A DNA stretch of 64,000 bases, taken from the NCBI RefSeq assembly GCF_029891575.1, contig NZ_JARZHF010000003.1:186001-250000 (forward strand), written 5' to 3'. The position numbers and the translations under genes were made by a program. This document shows positions 36,296 to 44,669 of the stretch, piece by piece. The notes beneath the pieces were generated by a model. The model was not told the origin of the DNA, ran no database searches, and saw only the letters and a program-made list of their open reading frames with translations. The stretch is from Salipaludibacillus daqingensis (GTDB lineage: Bacteria > Bacillota > Bacilli > Bacillales > Salisediminibacteriaceae). The first letter of the stretch is position 1. Each line of letters begins with the position of its first letter.

Positions 36296-36403
36296 TTATT
36301 CGGGAAGTGACAGGCACCACAAAGCTACATTTACAGCTAGAGTAGTTTTACCAACTCCGCCTTTGTTATTAAAAAAAGTTATTGTTTTGATGGTGAACGC
36401 CAC
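36296..36403 (-). pseudogene. Truncated ParA/MinD-type ATPase remnant
   Basis: A reading frame of only 35 codons (GTG at 36403, TAA at 36296) encodes a perfect ParA N-terminus: TITFFNNKGGVGKTTLAVNV, with the deviant Walker A. After VAL the frame runs into the GTGCCTGTCAC motif (36307-36318) and stops. The natural start position, 8 nt after AAAGGTGG and just before the lysine, reads ATC instead of ATG, a further sign of decay. It is all that is left of a roughly 250-300-aa ATPase, downstream of the STAS-GHKL gene. Confidence 0.85.
36307..36320. repeat. GTGACAGGCACCAC motif at the break point of the parA remnant
   Basis: The ParA homology ends exactly where this REP-like motif begins, suggesting a rearrangement or element insertion at this place. 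Confidence 0.55.
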
Positions 36404-36541
36404 CTTTTATAAATATATAATTTATCTTCACTAAATTTTAACACACTTAGTCTATACAAAATATAAAAAGCTAATAGTTATTCTCCCAACACTTTGAACA
36501 AATTTCTTGAATTACTGGTAATTCTTAAACCTAGTAATTTC

Positions 36542-37567
36542 TTAATTTCGTTTTTTATTATTTAAAGAACTAGATGCTGAAGAAGGATCAATTTCAATTC
36601 CTAATGCAAGAGCTTCTTCTTTCGCATCATTTATAATTTCATCAAAGATAATATCATTTAATTTGTCTAAATACATAGATATCCTAATAATTGTTCCTGT
36701 AAAATCACAAATTCGCTCTATATGTCTTTTATTATGGAATGACATTGCTAAAGTTCCACTCACAATGGTTAAATCTCCTCCAGTATGTGTAGCTATTCTC
36801 TTTACAATATTCAAACCAAAGCCTGTATTCTTGTGAGTTTCTGAAGCATATGAATGATTAGATTTTGCTGTTATACCAGGAATTATCGCTCTTAAAATTG
36901 CATCTCTATCCGAAATTTCATTAAACCATTTATACTCCATATCAAACGGTACAGTCTCTCTTAATCCCACTCCATTGTCAGATATTACAATTTCTACTCT
37001 CTTATCCTTCTCATAATATTGGGATGAATAATTATATTCATCTGTTTCTGAATGATCGAAAATATTTCTAACCATCTCCCTTATTGAATATTCGATTAAA
37101 CTTTTCACTAATGTATTCTCTTTATAATCTGTAAATTTTAAGTTTGTCTCTACTAAAAAACTCGCAATATCATCAAAATATGTTTCTGTATTTTCATGTT
37201 TTTTTCTAAGCCTTTCATAAAGTTCATTTAAATTTACTTTAGTAGGTGATATATATGTACGACCATTTGCTTTAAATTGAGTATTTGTTGATAACCCTAT
37301 CATTTGGAAAAATCCTATATTTAATCCATAAGAGATGGGTCCACTACTTTCCTTATCAAGAGTTTTTAACGAGAATGTATATTCTTTCGACTTTAACTTA
37401 TCAATAATTGCCCAGAACATAATTGCACCAGTAGGCTCAATAAAATCAAGTTTATCAAAAGAAAATATCAGTCCATCTTCGTGTTTTTGATAGTAGTCAT
37501 TTCTAGAGAGCGTTTCACTTAATTCTATCATTTTTTCATATTTACAATTCACTATATTTATTATCAT
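36542..37567 (-). CDS. STAS-like plus GHKL (HATPase) protein
   Basis: A 341-aa soluble protein. The N-terminal about 110 residues look like a STAS-like fold (GLIFSFDKLDFIEPTGAIMF). A GHKL ATPase follows with N-box EMVRNIFDHSE, G1 box ISDNGVGLRE and G2 box NTGFGLNIVKRIATHTGGDL. No histidine-kinase dimerisation/phosphoacceptor region or membrane helix is seen, so it is not a classical sensor kinase. The layout recalls anti-sigma/anti-anti-sigma fusion logic or stress/defence GHKL ATPases. AAAGGGG precedes the ATG. It sits between hag and a ParA remnant. Function unknown. Confidence 0.72.
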   Translation of the reverse strand: MIINIVNCKYEKMIELSETLSRNDYYQKHEDGLIFSFDKLDFIEPTGAIMFWAIIDKLKSKEYTFSLKTLDKESSGPISYGLNIGFFQMIGLSTNTQFKANGRTYISPTKVNLNELYERLRKKHENTETYFDDIASFLVETNLKFTDYKENTLVKSLIEYSIREMVRNIFDHSETDEYNYSSQYYEKDKRVEIVISDNGVGLRETVPFDMEYKWFNEISDRDAILRAIIPGITAKSNHSYASETHKNTGFGLNIVKRIATHTGGDLTIVSGTLAMSFHNKRHIERICDFTGTIIRISMYLDKLNDIIFDEIINDAKEEALALGIEIDPSSASSSLNNKKRN

Positions 37568-37663
37568 ATTTACCCCTTTAATAAAAAGCTCAAATAGAGT
37601 AGAGAACCAAAATAATAATATTTAATATTTACTACTCGTTGACTTTTCCCCAATCAAAAATAT

Positions 37664-37694
37664 AAAGAGACTCTAGCATAATAGCTAAAGCCTC
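37664..37694 (-). terminator. Terminator of hag
   Basis: On the minus strand GAGGCTTTAGC-TATTAT-GCTAGAGTCTC is followed by TTTATATTTTT, 18 nt past the flagellin stop. Confidence 0.85.
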
Positions 37695-37711
37695 TAAATT
37701 GTTGAAAAATA

Positions 37712-38587
37712 TTAACCAAGTAATTGTAGTACTGATTGTGGTTGTTGATTTGCTTGAGCTAACATAGACTGAGATGCTTGGGAAAGGATGTTTGCACGAG
37801 TCATTTCCATCATTTCAGCAGCCATATCAACGTCTCGAATGCGAGATTCCGCAGCTGATAGGTTCTCAGAAGAGTTATCTAAGTTAGAGATTGTGTGCTC
37901 TAAACGGTTTTGCGTCGCACCTAAATTAGAACGCTCAGCTGAAACTGTTTCAATAGCAGAATTAATTGCAGTGATAGCTGTATCAGCATCAGCTTGAGTA
38001 GATATATTTATTCCACCATTTACTTCTGCATCTACAATTGCATCAGGATCTGATGCGTCCATTGCTGAACCTGTACCATCATCTACCCCAAGAGAACTAG
38101 CGTCCATTGCTGCAATAGAAAGTTCTAGGTTCTGTCCTTCATTTGCTCCAATATGGAATTTAGATTCAAGTGCACCACCTAGTAGGTTTTGTGTGTTGAA
38201 TTCTGTATTGTTGGAAATACGAGTAATTTCAGAAGCTAATTGATCCACTTCTTTTTGAAGTTCTTCACGATCTACATCGACGTTTGTATCGTTTGCAGAT
38301 TGAACTGCAAGCTCACGCATACGCTGAAGAATACTGTGCGTTTCATCAAGTGCACCTTCTGCTGTTTGGATCATAGAAATACCATCTTGTGCATTACGGC
38401 TAGCTTGATCTAAACCGTTAATTTGTGCACGCATTTTTTCAGAGATTGCAAGACCTGCTGCATCGTCTCCAGCACGGTTGATACGCATACCAGAAGAAAG
38501 CTTCTCCATTGAGTTTTGCATTGAGTTTTGATTGATACCCATTTGACGGTGCGTGTTCATTGCTGGAATGTTGTTGTTAATAATCAT
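37712..38587 (-). CDS. hag: Flagellin
   Basis: A 291-aa flagellin, the main filament subunit. The conserved N-terminal D0/D1 helices (NNIPAMNTHRQMGINQNSM, LSSGMRINRAGDDAAGLAIS) and C-terminal helix (NILSQASQSMLAQANQQPQ followed by SVLQLLG) are complete. A short acidic variable middle lies at about 165-200. The strong AAGGAGG RBS is overlapped by a CsrA-type site, and a second such site lies upstream in the 5' leader. A sigma-D-like promoter is at 38701. It stands apart from csrA because a LuxR-type regulator gene lies between them. Confidence 0.97.
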   Translation of the reverse strand: MIINNNIPAMNTHRQMGINQNSMQNSMEKLSSGMRINRAGDDAAGLAISEKMRAQINGLDQASRNAQDGISMIQTAEGALDETHSILQRMRELAVQSANDTNVDVDREELQKEVDQLASEITRISNNTEFNTQNLLGGALESKFHIGANEGQNLELSIAAMDASSLGVDDGTGSAMDASDPDAIVDAEVNGGINISTQADADTAITAINSAIETVSAERSNLGATQNRLEHTISNLDNSSENLSAAESRIRDVDMAAEMMEMTRANILSQASQSMLAQANQQPQSVLQLLG

Positions 38588-38595
38588 ATTATATT

Positions 38596-38628
38596 CCTCC
38601 TTGAATTTACTTCCGGTTCACGTCCTTG
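38596..38628 (-). promoter_or_regulatory. Two CsrA-type binding sites in the hag leader
   Basis: On the mRNA strand CAAGGACG (38621-38628) and CAAGGAGG (38596-38603, covering the Shine-Dalgarno) both fit the CsrA CANGGANG pattern, as in the B. subtilis hag leader. The FliW and CsrA genes are in this window, so the FliW-CsrA-Hag feedback is expected. Confidence 0.75.
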
Positions 38629-38700
38629 TGAGTGGAAGTTCGTGTTTTGATGAAGCAAGATAACGTCGGCCGCCGTTTCCTTTTTCATCGTACAATAGTA

Positions 38701-38727
38701 TTATCGGTTCACTTTAGTGAATGTTAA
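38701..38727 (-). promoter_or_regulatory. Sigma-D-like promoter of hag
   Basis: On the minus strand TTAA - 15 nt - ACCGATAA, about 115 nt upstream of the hag start. The -35 box differs from TAAA by one change, and CCGATAA is conserved. Confidence 0.65.
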
Positions 38728-38897
38728 CCTTTTTTCTAAAAAAAATGTTAAAAATTTTTAAATCTTATTCTGTCGTATTAAAGCTTCGTTCTTTTTACCC
38801 TGTAAACACAAAATAAGCACCTACATCTCTGCAGGCACTTCAACTTTCCACAAACAAAACTAGCACCTAAAAGAGGTGCTACGAAACTTGTATTCTA

Positions 38898-39602
38898 TTA
38901 CCTTACTGCATCGACCCAGCCTTTACGGATGATATGAACCATGGCGTCTGTGCGATCGTTTGCACCTAGTTTTTTCAAAAGATGGCTAATCACCGTACTA
39001 ACGGTTGATGGTGCTAAATACATAATCTCTGCGATTTTGCGATTGTTATGTCCGTCGAGAATATTTTGTAGAACGTTCTTTTCGTTATCTGTCAGTATGT
39101 ATTTCACATCTTCCGTTCGTAGCACGAGGCGTTTGATCGGTCTGTCCTTCAATTTTTTTCGCTGAAGGTCGATGACCAAATCACTGTGAAGGTTTTGTTC
39201 TAAGTAGACACCGAATTCGTCAATCGTTTTTAAAATACGCTTCGTACTATTCAAAAATGATCGAATGGAAACGATGCCATCTAGATCGTACATGAATAAG
39301 TTGAACAATGACTTCGTCGGACAATCAGCTGTCATGATCAACGTATATGTATCTTTTTCCTTCAATTCTTCTAATACAGATTTCACCATATGATAATTGT
39401 CGATCTTTGCTTCGTCTATAAAAAGAAAGATATAGCGAACCTGATCCACATTAGGAGGGCAACTCTTTTCGATAATGACCTGGTTATTAGCGGAAATTGA
39501 CGTTAATTTCTCCTTCGCTTGCTCGGTCAAGCACTGATCAAAATCGATAAAGAGGACCTTTTCGGTTATCGCTGTATCTTTGTCAGAGTACAATGAGTGC
39601 AT
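38898..39602 (-). CDS. LuxR-type helix-turn-helix regulator with pseudo-receiver domain
   Basis: A 234-aa protein. The C-terminal about 65 residues are a LuxR/GerE HTH (LTDNEKNVLQNILDGHNNRKIAEI, then LAPSTVSTVISHLLKKLG). The N-terminal part has a receiver-like length and pattern (LFIDFDQCLTEQ, IFLFIDEAKI, YTLIMTADCP) but lacks a clear phosphoacceptor pocket. It ends ...KKGWVDAVR-like, close to DegU-type proteins. ATG at 39602 follows AAAGGGG. It is inserted between csrA and hag, where B. subtilis has no such gene, so flagellin or motility control is a fair guess. Confidence 0.8.
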   Translation of the reverse strand: MHSLYSDKDTAITEKVLFIDFDQCLTEQAKEKLTSISANNQVIIEKSCPPNVDQVRYIFLFIDEAKIDNYHMVKSVLEELKEKDTYTLIMTADCPTKSLFNLFMYDLDGIVSIRSFLNSTKRILKTIDEFGVYLEQNLHSDLVIDLQRKKLKDRPIKRLVLRTEDVKYILTDNEKNVLQNILDGHNNRKIAEIMYLAPSTVSTVISHLLKKLGANDRTDAMVHIIRKGWVDAVR

Positions 39603-39855
39603 AGATGGATCCCCTTTCACTTATGTCTACTCTTAAGAATAACGATTGAGACTATAGCCGACAAGATTCGATTGTCGTATCATATCTGTGACTTTTGTTG
39701 TGCAATTGTGAGAAATACGCCAACAATTTCCTGTATAAGGTAAGTTAAACAAGAATATAACTATTTGTTAACATTTCGTTCATAATTCATCGTTTTTTCT
39801 AGAGAGACTATTTCCGTCTATTTGTACGTCATACCGAACAAAAGAACTTTTTTTT

Positions 39856-39882
39856 AAAAAAGAAACCCCCTTCGGTAAAGGG
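39856..39882 (-). terminator. Terminator of the flgM-to-csrA operon
   Basis: On the minus strand CCCTT-TACCG-AAGGGG followed by TTTCTTTTTT, about 50 nt past the csrA stop. The rest of 39603-39932 has no gene. Confidence 0.65.
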
Positions 39883-39932
39883 CTATTCATGAAAGCGATG
39901 TTGTCTTCTTGTTAAAAAATTTAGATAAGCCT

Positions 39933-40172
39933 TTAGTCTGCTTGTTTTTTAATTGACTGAGTCAATTGTTTCAGTACGTCAATCGATGATGTATTGGATG
40001 CTTCTGTGTTTTCCTCTTGGATCGCTAAATAAATTTCTTTACGGTGAATATCGATGTTGCGAGGTGCATCGATTCCTAGTTTAACTTGATCACCGTCGAT
40101 TCCTATCACTCTCAGCTCAATATCGTCGCCAATTTTAATCGATTCGTTAAGTTTTCTCGATAATACGAGCAT
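39933..40172 (-). CDS. csrA: Carbon storage regulator CsrA
   Basis: A 79-aa RNA-binding protein ([20 protein letters not shown] start, family-typical), longer by a few C-terminal residues than enteric CsrA as usual in Bacillus. It represses translation by covering GGA motifs at ribosome binding sites; its main target here should be hag. GAAGGAGGGC precedes the ATG, 3 nt after the fliW stop. FliW antagonises it. Confidence 0.97.
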   Translation of the reverse strand: MLVLSRKLNESIKIGDDIELRVIGIDGDQVKLGIDAPRNIDIHRKEIYLAIQEENTEASNTSSIDVLKQLTQSIKKQAD

Positions 40173-40175
40173 CGT

Positions 40176-40628
40176 TTAGCCCTCCTTCTTTGCAGAAGCA
40201 GTTAATGGCTTTAATTCATGCTTCGTGTGGTAGCTTGATTCGTTCAAGACGATTTGTTTTCCTCTTTTTCGAGTGGTGTTTAATACGATAGGACCTCGTA
40301 AATTGGCAGTGGACTCTTCTAATGTGTCCCTTAACGTCAATACAACGAAGAGTGCCACATCTTGCTCGTTCTCAATCTCTAAGGCTTCTAAAGTTTGGTC
40401 GGATAACTTCGCTTCATAATCGGGAAAAAATGTAAACGGTGTCATAAGTACTAGTGCAAGTCCTGCTGTATTTGTCGATTGTAGTATGTAAAATGGGCTT
40501 GGTTCTTCATTAAACGGGAGAAGAATAAACGATCGTTCTTCTTCAAAGCTCGGTAACCCTTGCTCAAACTCGATAATATTATTTTCATTGATATCTATCT
40601 TGCCAGAATACTTTGTTTCAATGTTCAA
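40176..40628 (-). CDS. fliW: Flagellar assembly factor FliW
   Basis: A 150-aa FliW with the typical IIEFEQGLPSFEEERSF and SPFYILQSTNTAGLALVL segments. FliW binds CsrA allosterically and also flagellin, linking hag translation to flagellin secretion. The TTG at 40628 lies 8 nt after GGAG and is preferred over a GTG at 40637 that touches the RBS. It is followed immediately by csrA. Confidence 0.95.
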   Translation of the reverse strand: MNIETKYSGKIDINENNIIEFEQGLPSFEEERSFILLPFNEEPSPFYILQSTNTAGLALVLMTPFTFFPDYEAKLSDQTLEALEIENEQDVALFVVLTLRDTLEESTANLRGPIVLNTTRKRGKQIVLNESSYHTKHELKPLTASAKKEG

Positions 40629-40760
40629 CTTGATCACTCCAATTATCTGTTTATTAGTTTATTGTAACGAAAATCATACGTCATGTCTCGAAAGATGAGA
40701 AATCAGTTAACAGTTTGTTGCATTTTGTTGAAAAATGACGTTTCATTTCACCTCACACAT

Positions 40761-40798
40761 AAAAAACATCCGCCTGTATGTTCAACAATAGCGGATGT
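40761..40798 (-). terminator. Hairpin/terminator after the DUF6470 gene
   Basis: On the minus strand ACATCCGC pairs with GCGGATGT around a 17-nt loop and is followed by TTTTTTA. The stem overlaps the last codons and stop of the gene, and fliW lies 160 nt downstream. Confidence 0.85.
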
Positions 40799-41382
40799 CA
40801 TAGCTGGCGATTAATAGATCCTCCAATGACAGAAAAGTCAATTTGATTTTTTTGCTGAAGGTAAACGTTCGTTTCCCAGCGTGGGATATTGATTTGTGGG
40901 TCATTTCTTTGAAACCGAATCGTCGGTTCTGGCCAGTCAAATTGCATACTTACTTCAGATGGCCGGTAATCAAAGGACACTTTGCCCATATGCTCAGGAA
41001 CCATCCCGATATTGTACTGTCTCTCTGGGAACAGTTCACTGTTTTGCTTCGCAATCGAGGCAATCGCATTCGATCCATGTTCAATTTTTTTCAGCTGTTC
41101 TCCTTGTTGAATGGTCTTCGCCACATACTGCATCACATTTTGCCTTGCTCGTGCCGCAAACTCATCAACACGGCGCATTGGTCCTTTCAGATCCGCATCA
41201 GCAAACGCCTCCGTTTGATCAATGAACAACTTCGATGCCGTCGTACTAATCCGAAAACTCCCGACTAGCTCTTGGTCAATATAAAGATCGCCACTTGGCT
41301 GATGAATACTCATCGGAGGACGCTGCTGTTGAAGTCCGATTTGTGCTTGAACGGTTGAAATATCTAAACGGGCGACATCCAT
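40798..41382 (-). CDS. yviE: DUF6470 family protein (YviE homologue)
   Basis: A 194-aa protein in the conserved slot between flgL and fliW, as for B. subtilis yviE. It has repeated strand-helix segments (LDISTVQAQIGLQQQRPPMS) and a C-terminal beta part (INIPRWETNVYLQQKN). AGGAGGCCTGTG precedes the ATG at 41382. Its role in flagellar assembly is unknown. A terminator follows, so fliW-csrA may also depend on an extra promoter. Confidence 0.85.
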   Translation of the reverse strand: MDVARLDISTVQAQIGLQQQRPPMSIHQPSGDLYIDQELVGSFRISTTASKLFIDQTEAFADADLKGPMRRVDEFAARARQNVMQYVAKTIQQGEQLKKIEHGSNAIASIAKQNSELFPERQYNIGMVPEHMGKVSFDYRPSEVSMQFDWPEPTIRFQRNDPQINIPRWETNVYLQQKNQIDFSVIGGSINRQL

Positions 41383-41436
41383 CACAGGCCTCCTTTGTGC
41401 GTTTTATCATATTCTGCTCAGATCAATGATGGAAAT

Positions 41437-42315
41437 CTACCTCAAAAAATCCATTAGCGTTGGTTGAATGATTCGACCACTAGAAGAAAGAGCGGCACGA
41501 TGAACGTTCTCTTGCGACATCAACGCGATAATGACTTTTTCAATATCCGCATCTTCATTATCAGACATGATCCGCTTCGCAATCACTTCTTGCTCTTGAA
41601 CTCGGTTATCGATCATTTCTACGCGGTTCATGCGAGCTCCAAGCTCAGCCCGCTCATCAACTGAATTGTTAATATGAACATCTAACGTATCGAGCATTCC
41701 TGATAAGTCTTCAGCCGTTGTAGTCGGGTCATTCAACATATCTTCTAGCGCTTGAATATCAGCGAATAATTGCTCAGAAAAGACCTTATTAGGAGTCATG
41801 TTCACAGGAACTTTCACTCCTTTTAACAATTCAATTTCCACATTTTGTTCGTTTGTGGAAAACTGCCCCGCTTCCAAATCAATCGGTTTGTTCGTTGTAT
41901 CAGTTCCGTTAAAAATGTATTTGTTGTTTGCTTTTGTATTTCCTAAAGATTCCAGATGCTCTTTCAGCTGCTGTACTTCTTTCGCAATGTTGGCCCGCTG
42001 TGTTTCTTCATACGTATCATTAGACGCTTGAACGGTCAATTCACGCACGCGATGAAGAGCATTCGTCGTTTGGTCAAGCGTGGAATCGGCCGTATCCATC
42101 CAGTTATATACTTCAGATAAATTTCGTTTGAATTGCTCTGTTTCCGTTACTTGCGTGCGATAGCGCATGCCGTTCATCGCTACGACCGGATCTTGTGACG
42201 CTCGTGAAATTTTCTTTCCCGTCGAGAGCTGATCTTGGTATGTTTTCAGTTGCTGATAGCTTTGACTCAAGTGTTTCATAGAGTTATTTGCAATCATGGA
42301 TTGTGTAACGCGCAT
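41437..42315 (-). CDS. flgL: Flagellar hook-associated protein FlgL (HAP3)
   Basis: A 292-aa hook-filament junction protein with flagellin-like N-terminal (MRVTQSMIANNSMKHLSQSY) and C-terminal (AHRAALSSSGRIIQPTLMDFL) helices. ATG at 42315 is 7 nt after AGGTG; another ATG two codons upstream is too close to it. It follows flgK by 87 nt. Confidence 0.96.
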   Translation of the reverse strand: MRVTQSMIANNSMKHLSQSYQQLKTYQDQLSTGKKISRASQDPVVAMNGMRYRTQVTETEQFKRNLSEVYNWMDTADSTLDQTTNALHRVRELTVQASNDTYEETQRANIAKEVQQLKEHLESLGNTKANNKYIFNGTDTTNKPIDLEAGQFSTNEQNVEIELLKGVKVPVNMTPNKVFSEQLFADIQALEDMLNDPTTTAEDLSGMLDTLDVHINNSVDERAELGARMNRVEMIDNRVQEQEVIAKRIMSDNEDADIEKVIIALMSQENVHRAALSSSGRIIQPTLMDFLR

Positions 42316-42402
42316 GAACATTCACCTACTTTCTATTCGCTTCATTCATTATTTCGGACATTTCATCCTTTGTTTTTCAAAATTATCCTAGACTCTCAAT
42401 TA

Positions 42403-44067
42403 TTAACGTCCAACTAGTCCCATATTATTAATAATGCGATCAAGCATTTCATCGACAGCGGTCAAATTTCTCGCTGCTGCATTATAGGCGTGCTGAAATT
42501 GAATCATGTTACTCATTTCCTCGTCGAGGGACACGCTACTTACTGACTGGCGATTTCCCTCTACAGAGTCTCGTAAAGATGACGTGTTTCGTAATAAACG
42601 CTCCGCTTCATTCGTATCAACGGCCATTTCACCGATGACACCTTGATAAAAGGATTGGACGTTTGTCGTTGAATTTCCACCGAAATCCAAGTCTTCATCT
42701 TTTACGTCTGATAGATTTAGAGCGTTGCCACCATCACCTGCGTAACCGAGGCGACCACCGTCTTCCGAAACATTTTTAGCTGCGGCAATGTTATCAAGGC
42801 TATCTTTGATATCATCTGTGATCTTTAAGTGTTTCGCCGCTCCTTGAATATTCTCCAAGTCAATACCATCTTCAGCAAAATCGAAGAAATCAAAGCCCTC
42901 AAAACCATCGTCAAGGTCTCCCCTGATTTCTGATAAACTAATTCCTGCACGATGAACGTCGTTATATTCAGCGACAAATGTTGCAACCATCTGATCAAGG
43001 TTTGTCATCATTTCCGGAAGCAAACCTTCCACATTCCCCGACTCAAACTCATCACCTGCGAAGGATCCAGTATCGTAACCGAATGCTTGAATGACAGCAG
43101 TTAATGACCCCGTCGACTTCATGAAATCATTGATGTTAACTGTGACTTGGTCATCACTTGCAAAGTTATTGTAGTCACTAACGGACAAATCAACTAAGTC
43201 ATCATTTTTAAACGTCATCCCATTCACGGAACCATCTGCCCCATCGAAATTTACCTCGATCTGATTTTTCGTTAAGGACGCCCCATCTACTAATGTAATT
43301 CCGGTTTCTTTTCCATTTTGACCGAGTAAAGAAATCGTATATTTCCCTTCAGCCATATCTTTTGCTTGGCCTCCACTAGCTACTCTTTCGACCTTGATAT
43401 TCATATATTGCGAAAGCTCGTCTACTAACTGATCCCGCTGATCGTAAAGATCATTTGGTAACATCCCGTGCGGTTCAACGGAGCTAATTTGCTTATTTAC
43501 ATTATCAATTTGCGTTAACAAGGAATTAATTTGCTTTTCCTGAACGCCGATTTGTGCTTTATGATCTCTCTGAATCGCCTCTAATGAATCATGTGTATAA
43601 TTGAACGTCTCCGCAAGGGCAATTCCTCGTTGCCTGACAACAGAGCGAGCACCAGAGTCTTCTGGATTTGCCGATAAGTCTTGCAACGACTGCCAAAAGC
43701 GGTCCATCGTATTCGCCAAGCCATCTTCCGTTGGTTCATTCATAATGTCTTCTATTTTAGAAAGAGACGTATGGCGCGCATCCCAATATCCACTCTTATT
43801 ATTTTCCGCACGAAACTGCATGTCCAAGAATGCCTCACGGACACGTTGAATTTCGCCTGCTTTGACCCCAGTTCCCAACTGACCAGGAATGCCTGGCTTG
43901 TTAAAACCCGGGCTTGGGAATGCCTCTGTCTGTGTGAAATTAACGCGCTGCCTCGAATATCCTGGTGTATTCGCATTGGCGATATTGTGGCCTGTTGTAT
44001 GTAATGCGGCTTGTTGCGTACTTAACGCACGTCGGCTCGTCTCAAGTCCGTGAAAGGTTGATAACAT
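42403..44067 (-). CDS. flgK: Flagellar hook-associated protein FlgK (HAP1)
   Basis: A 554-aa protein. The N-terminal rod-protein motif is complete (ANTPGYSRQRV after HTTGHNIAN), and the C-terminal helix SLDEEMSNMIQFQHAYNAA is conserved. The middle (about 240-420) is acidic. It forms the hook side of the hook-filament junction. AAAGGAGAG precedes the ATG. It is downstream of its chaperone gene flgN. Confidence 0.97.
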   Translation of the reverse strand: MLSTFHGLETSRRALSTQQAALHTTGHNIANANTPGYSRQRVNFTQTEAFPSPGFNKPGIPGQLGTGVKAGEIQRVREAFLDMQFRAENNKSGYWDARHTSLSKIEDIMNEPTEDGLANTMDRFWQSLQDLSANPEDSGARSVVRQRGIALAETFNYTHDSLEAIQRDHKAQIGVQEKQINSLLTQIDNVNKQISSVEPHGMLPNDLYDQRDQLVDELSQYMNIKVERVASGGQAKDMAEGKYTISLLGQNGKETGITLVDGASLTKNQIEVNFDGADGSVNGMTFKNDDLVDLSVSDYNNFASDDQVTVNINDFMKSTGSLTAVIQAFGYDTGSFAGDEFESGNVEGLLPEMMTNLDQMVATFVAEYNDVHRAGISLSEIRGDLDDGFEGFDFFDFAEDGIDLENIQGAAKHLKITDDIKDSLDNIAAAKNVSEDGGRLGYAGDGGNALNLSDVKDEDLDFGGNSTTNVQSFYQGVIGEMAVDTNEAERLLRNTSSLRDSVEGNRQSVSSVSLDEEMSNMIQFQHAYNAAARNLTAVDEMLDRIINNMGLVGR

Positions 44068-44142
44068 CGTTTTCTCTCCTTTATAAAACTAATAAATTTC
44101 TATGCTTTTCATCTATTCAATATGGTCCTATTCAACCTTCCG

Positions 44143-44643
44143 TTAAACTTTCGAATCAAACAACGAGCGTCCACCTGGATCGATCTCGTCATCATCCTCT
44201 TTTTCACCAGCTCCAGAGTAACTAGTAAACTGGTTTTGAGGATTCATCGCATCAAGGGACAAGTTGACAAACCGCAACGAATCTTCTAAAAGCTGCTGAT
44301 TAAGATTGTTTTGCTCTTTCAGCTTTTGAATTTCCGTCATTAATCGCTGCTGCCAGTATAGTAAATCTTCCCGATCTTTTTCCGGAAAGAGTGGCGTTAG
44401 TTGTTCCATCGTCACGTTTTCCTTCACGAGCCCCTTTTCTTTCATCCATTCCTGAACGAGGTGCTGGCGCGTGTTTTCCAGCTTCCGCAGATGCTGAATC
44501 AACGGGGATTCGTCTTTCATCACTTGCTCAAGACCTTGCATATCCCCTGTTTTTATCACTTCTTCTTTTCGAACTGCTTGCTCATTAAACCGCTCATGCA
44601 AGACAGTCATCGCTTGAAAAATTTGAATCAGCTCCTGCTCCAC
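44143..44643 (-). CDS. flgN: FlgN-type flagellar export chaperone
   Basis: A 166-aa helical protein (YvyG homologue) that chaperones FlgK and FlgL for export. Coiled-coil heptads run through residues 1-125 (EELIQIFQAMTVLHERFNE-like) and the tail is disordered. GTG start after GAGGTGTGAAGC, 26 nt after flgM. Confidence 0.92.
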   Translation of the reverse strand: MEQELIQIFQAMTVLHERFNEQAVRKEEVIKTGDMQGLEQVMKDESPLIQHLRKLENTRQHLVQEWMKEKGLVKENVTMEQLTPLFPEKDREDLLYWQQRLMTEIQKLKEQNNLNQQLLEDSLRFVNLSLDAMNPQNQFTSYSGAGEKEDDDEIDPGGRSLFDSKV

Positions 44644-44669
44644 GCTTCACACCTCATTCTTTTTATCGA

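Noticed and set aside
40843-41268. Rightward open frames of 141 and 109 codons opposite the yviE homologue
   Set aside because: Shadow frames of a conserved flagellar-operon gene; no RBS.
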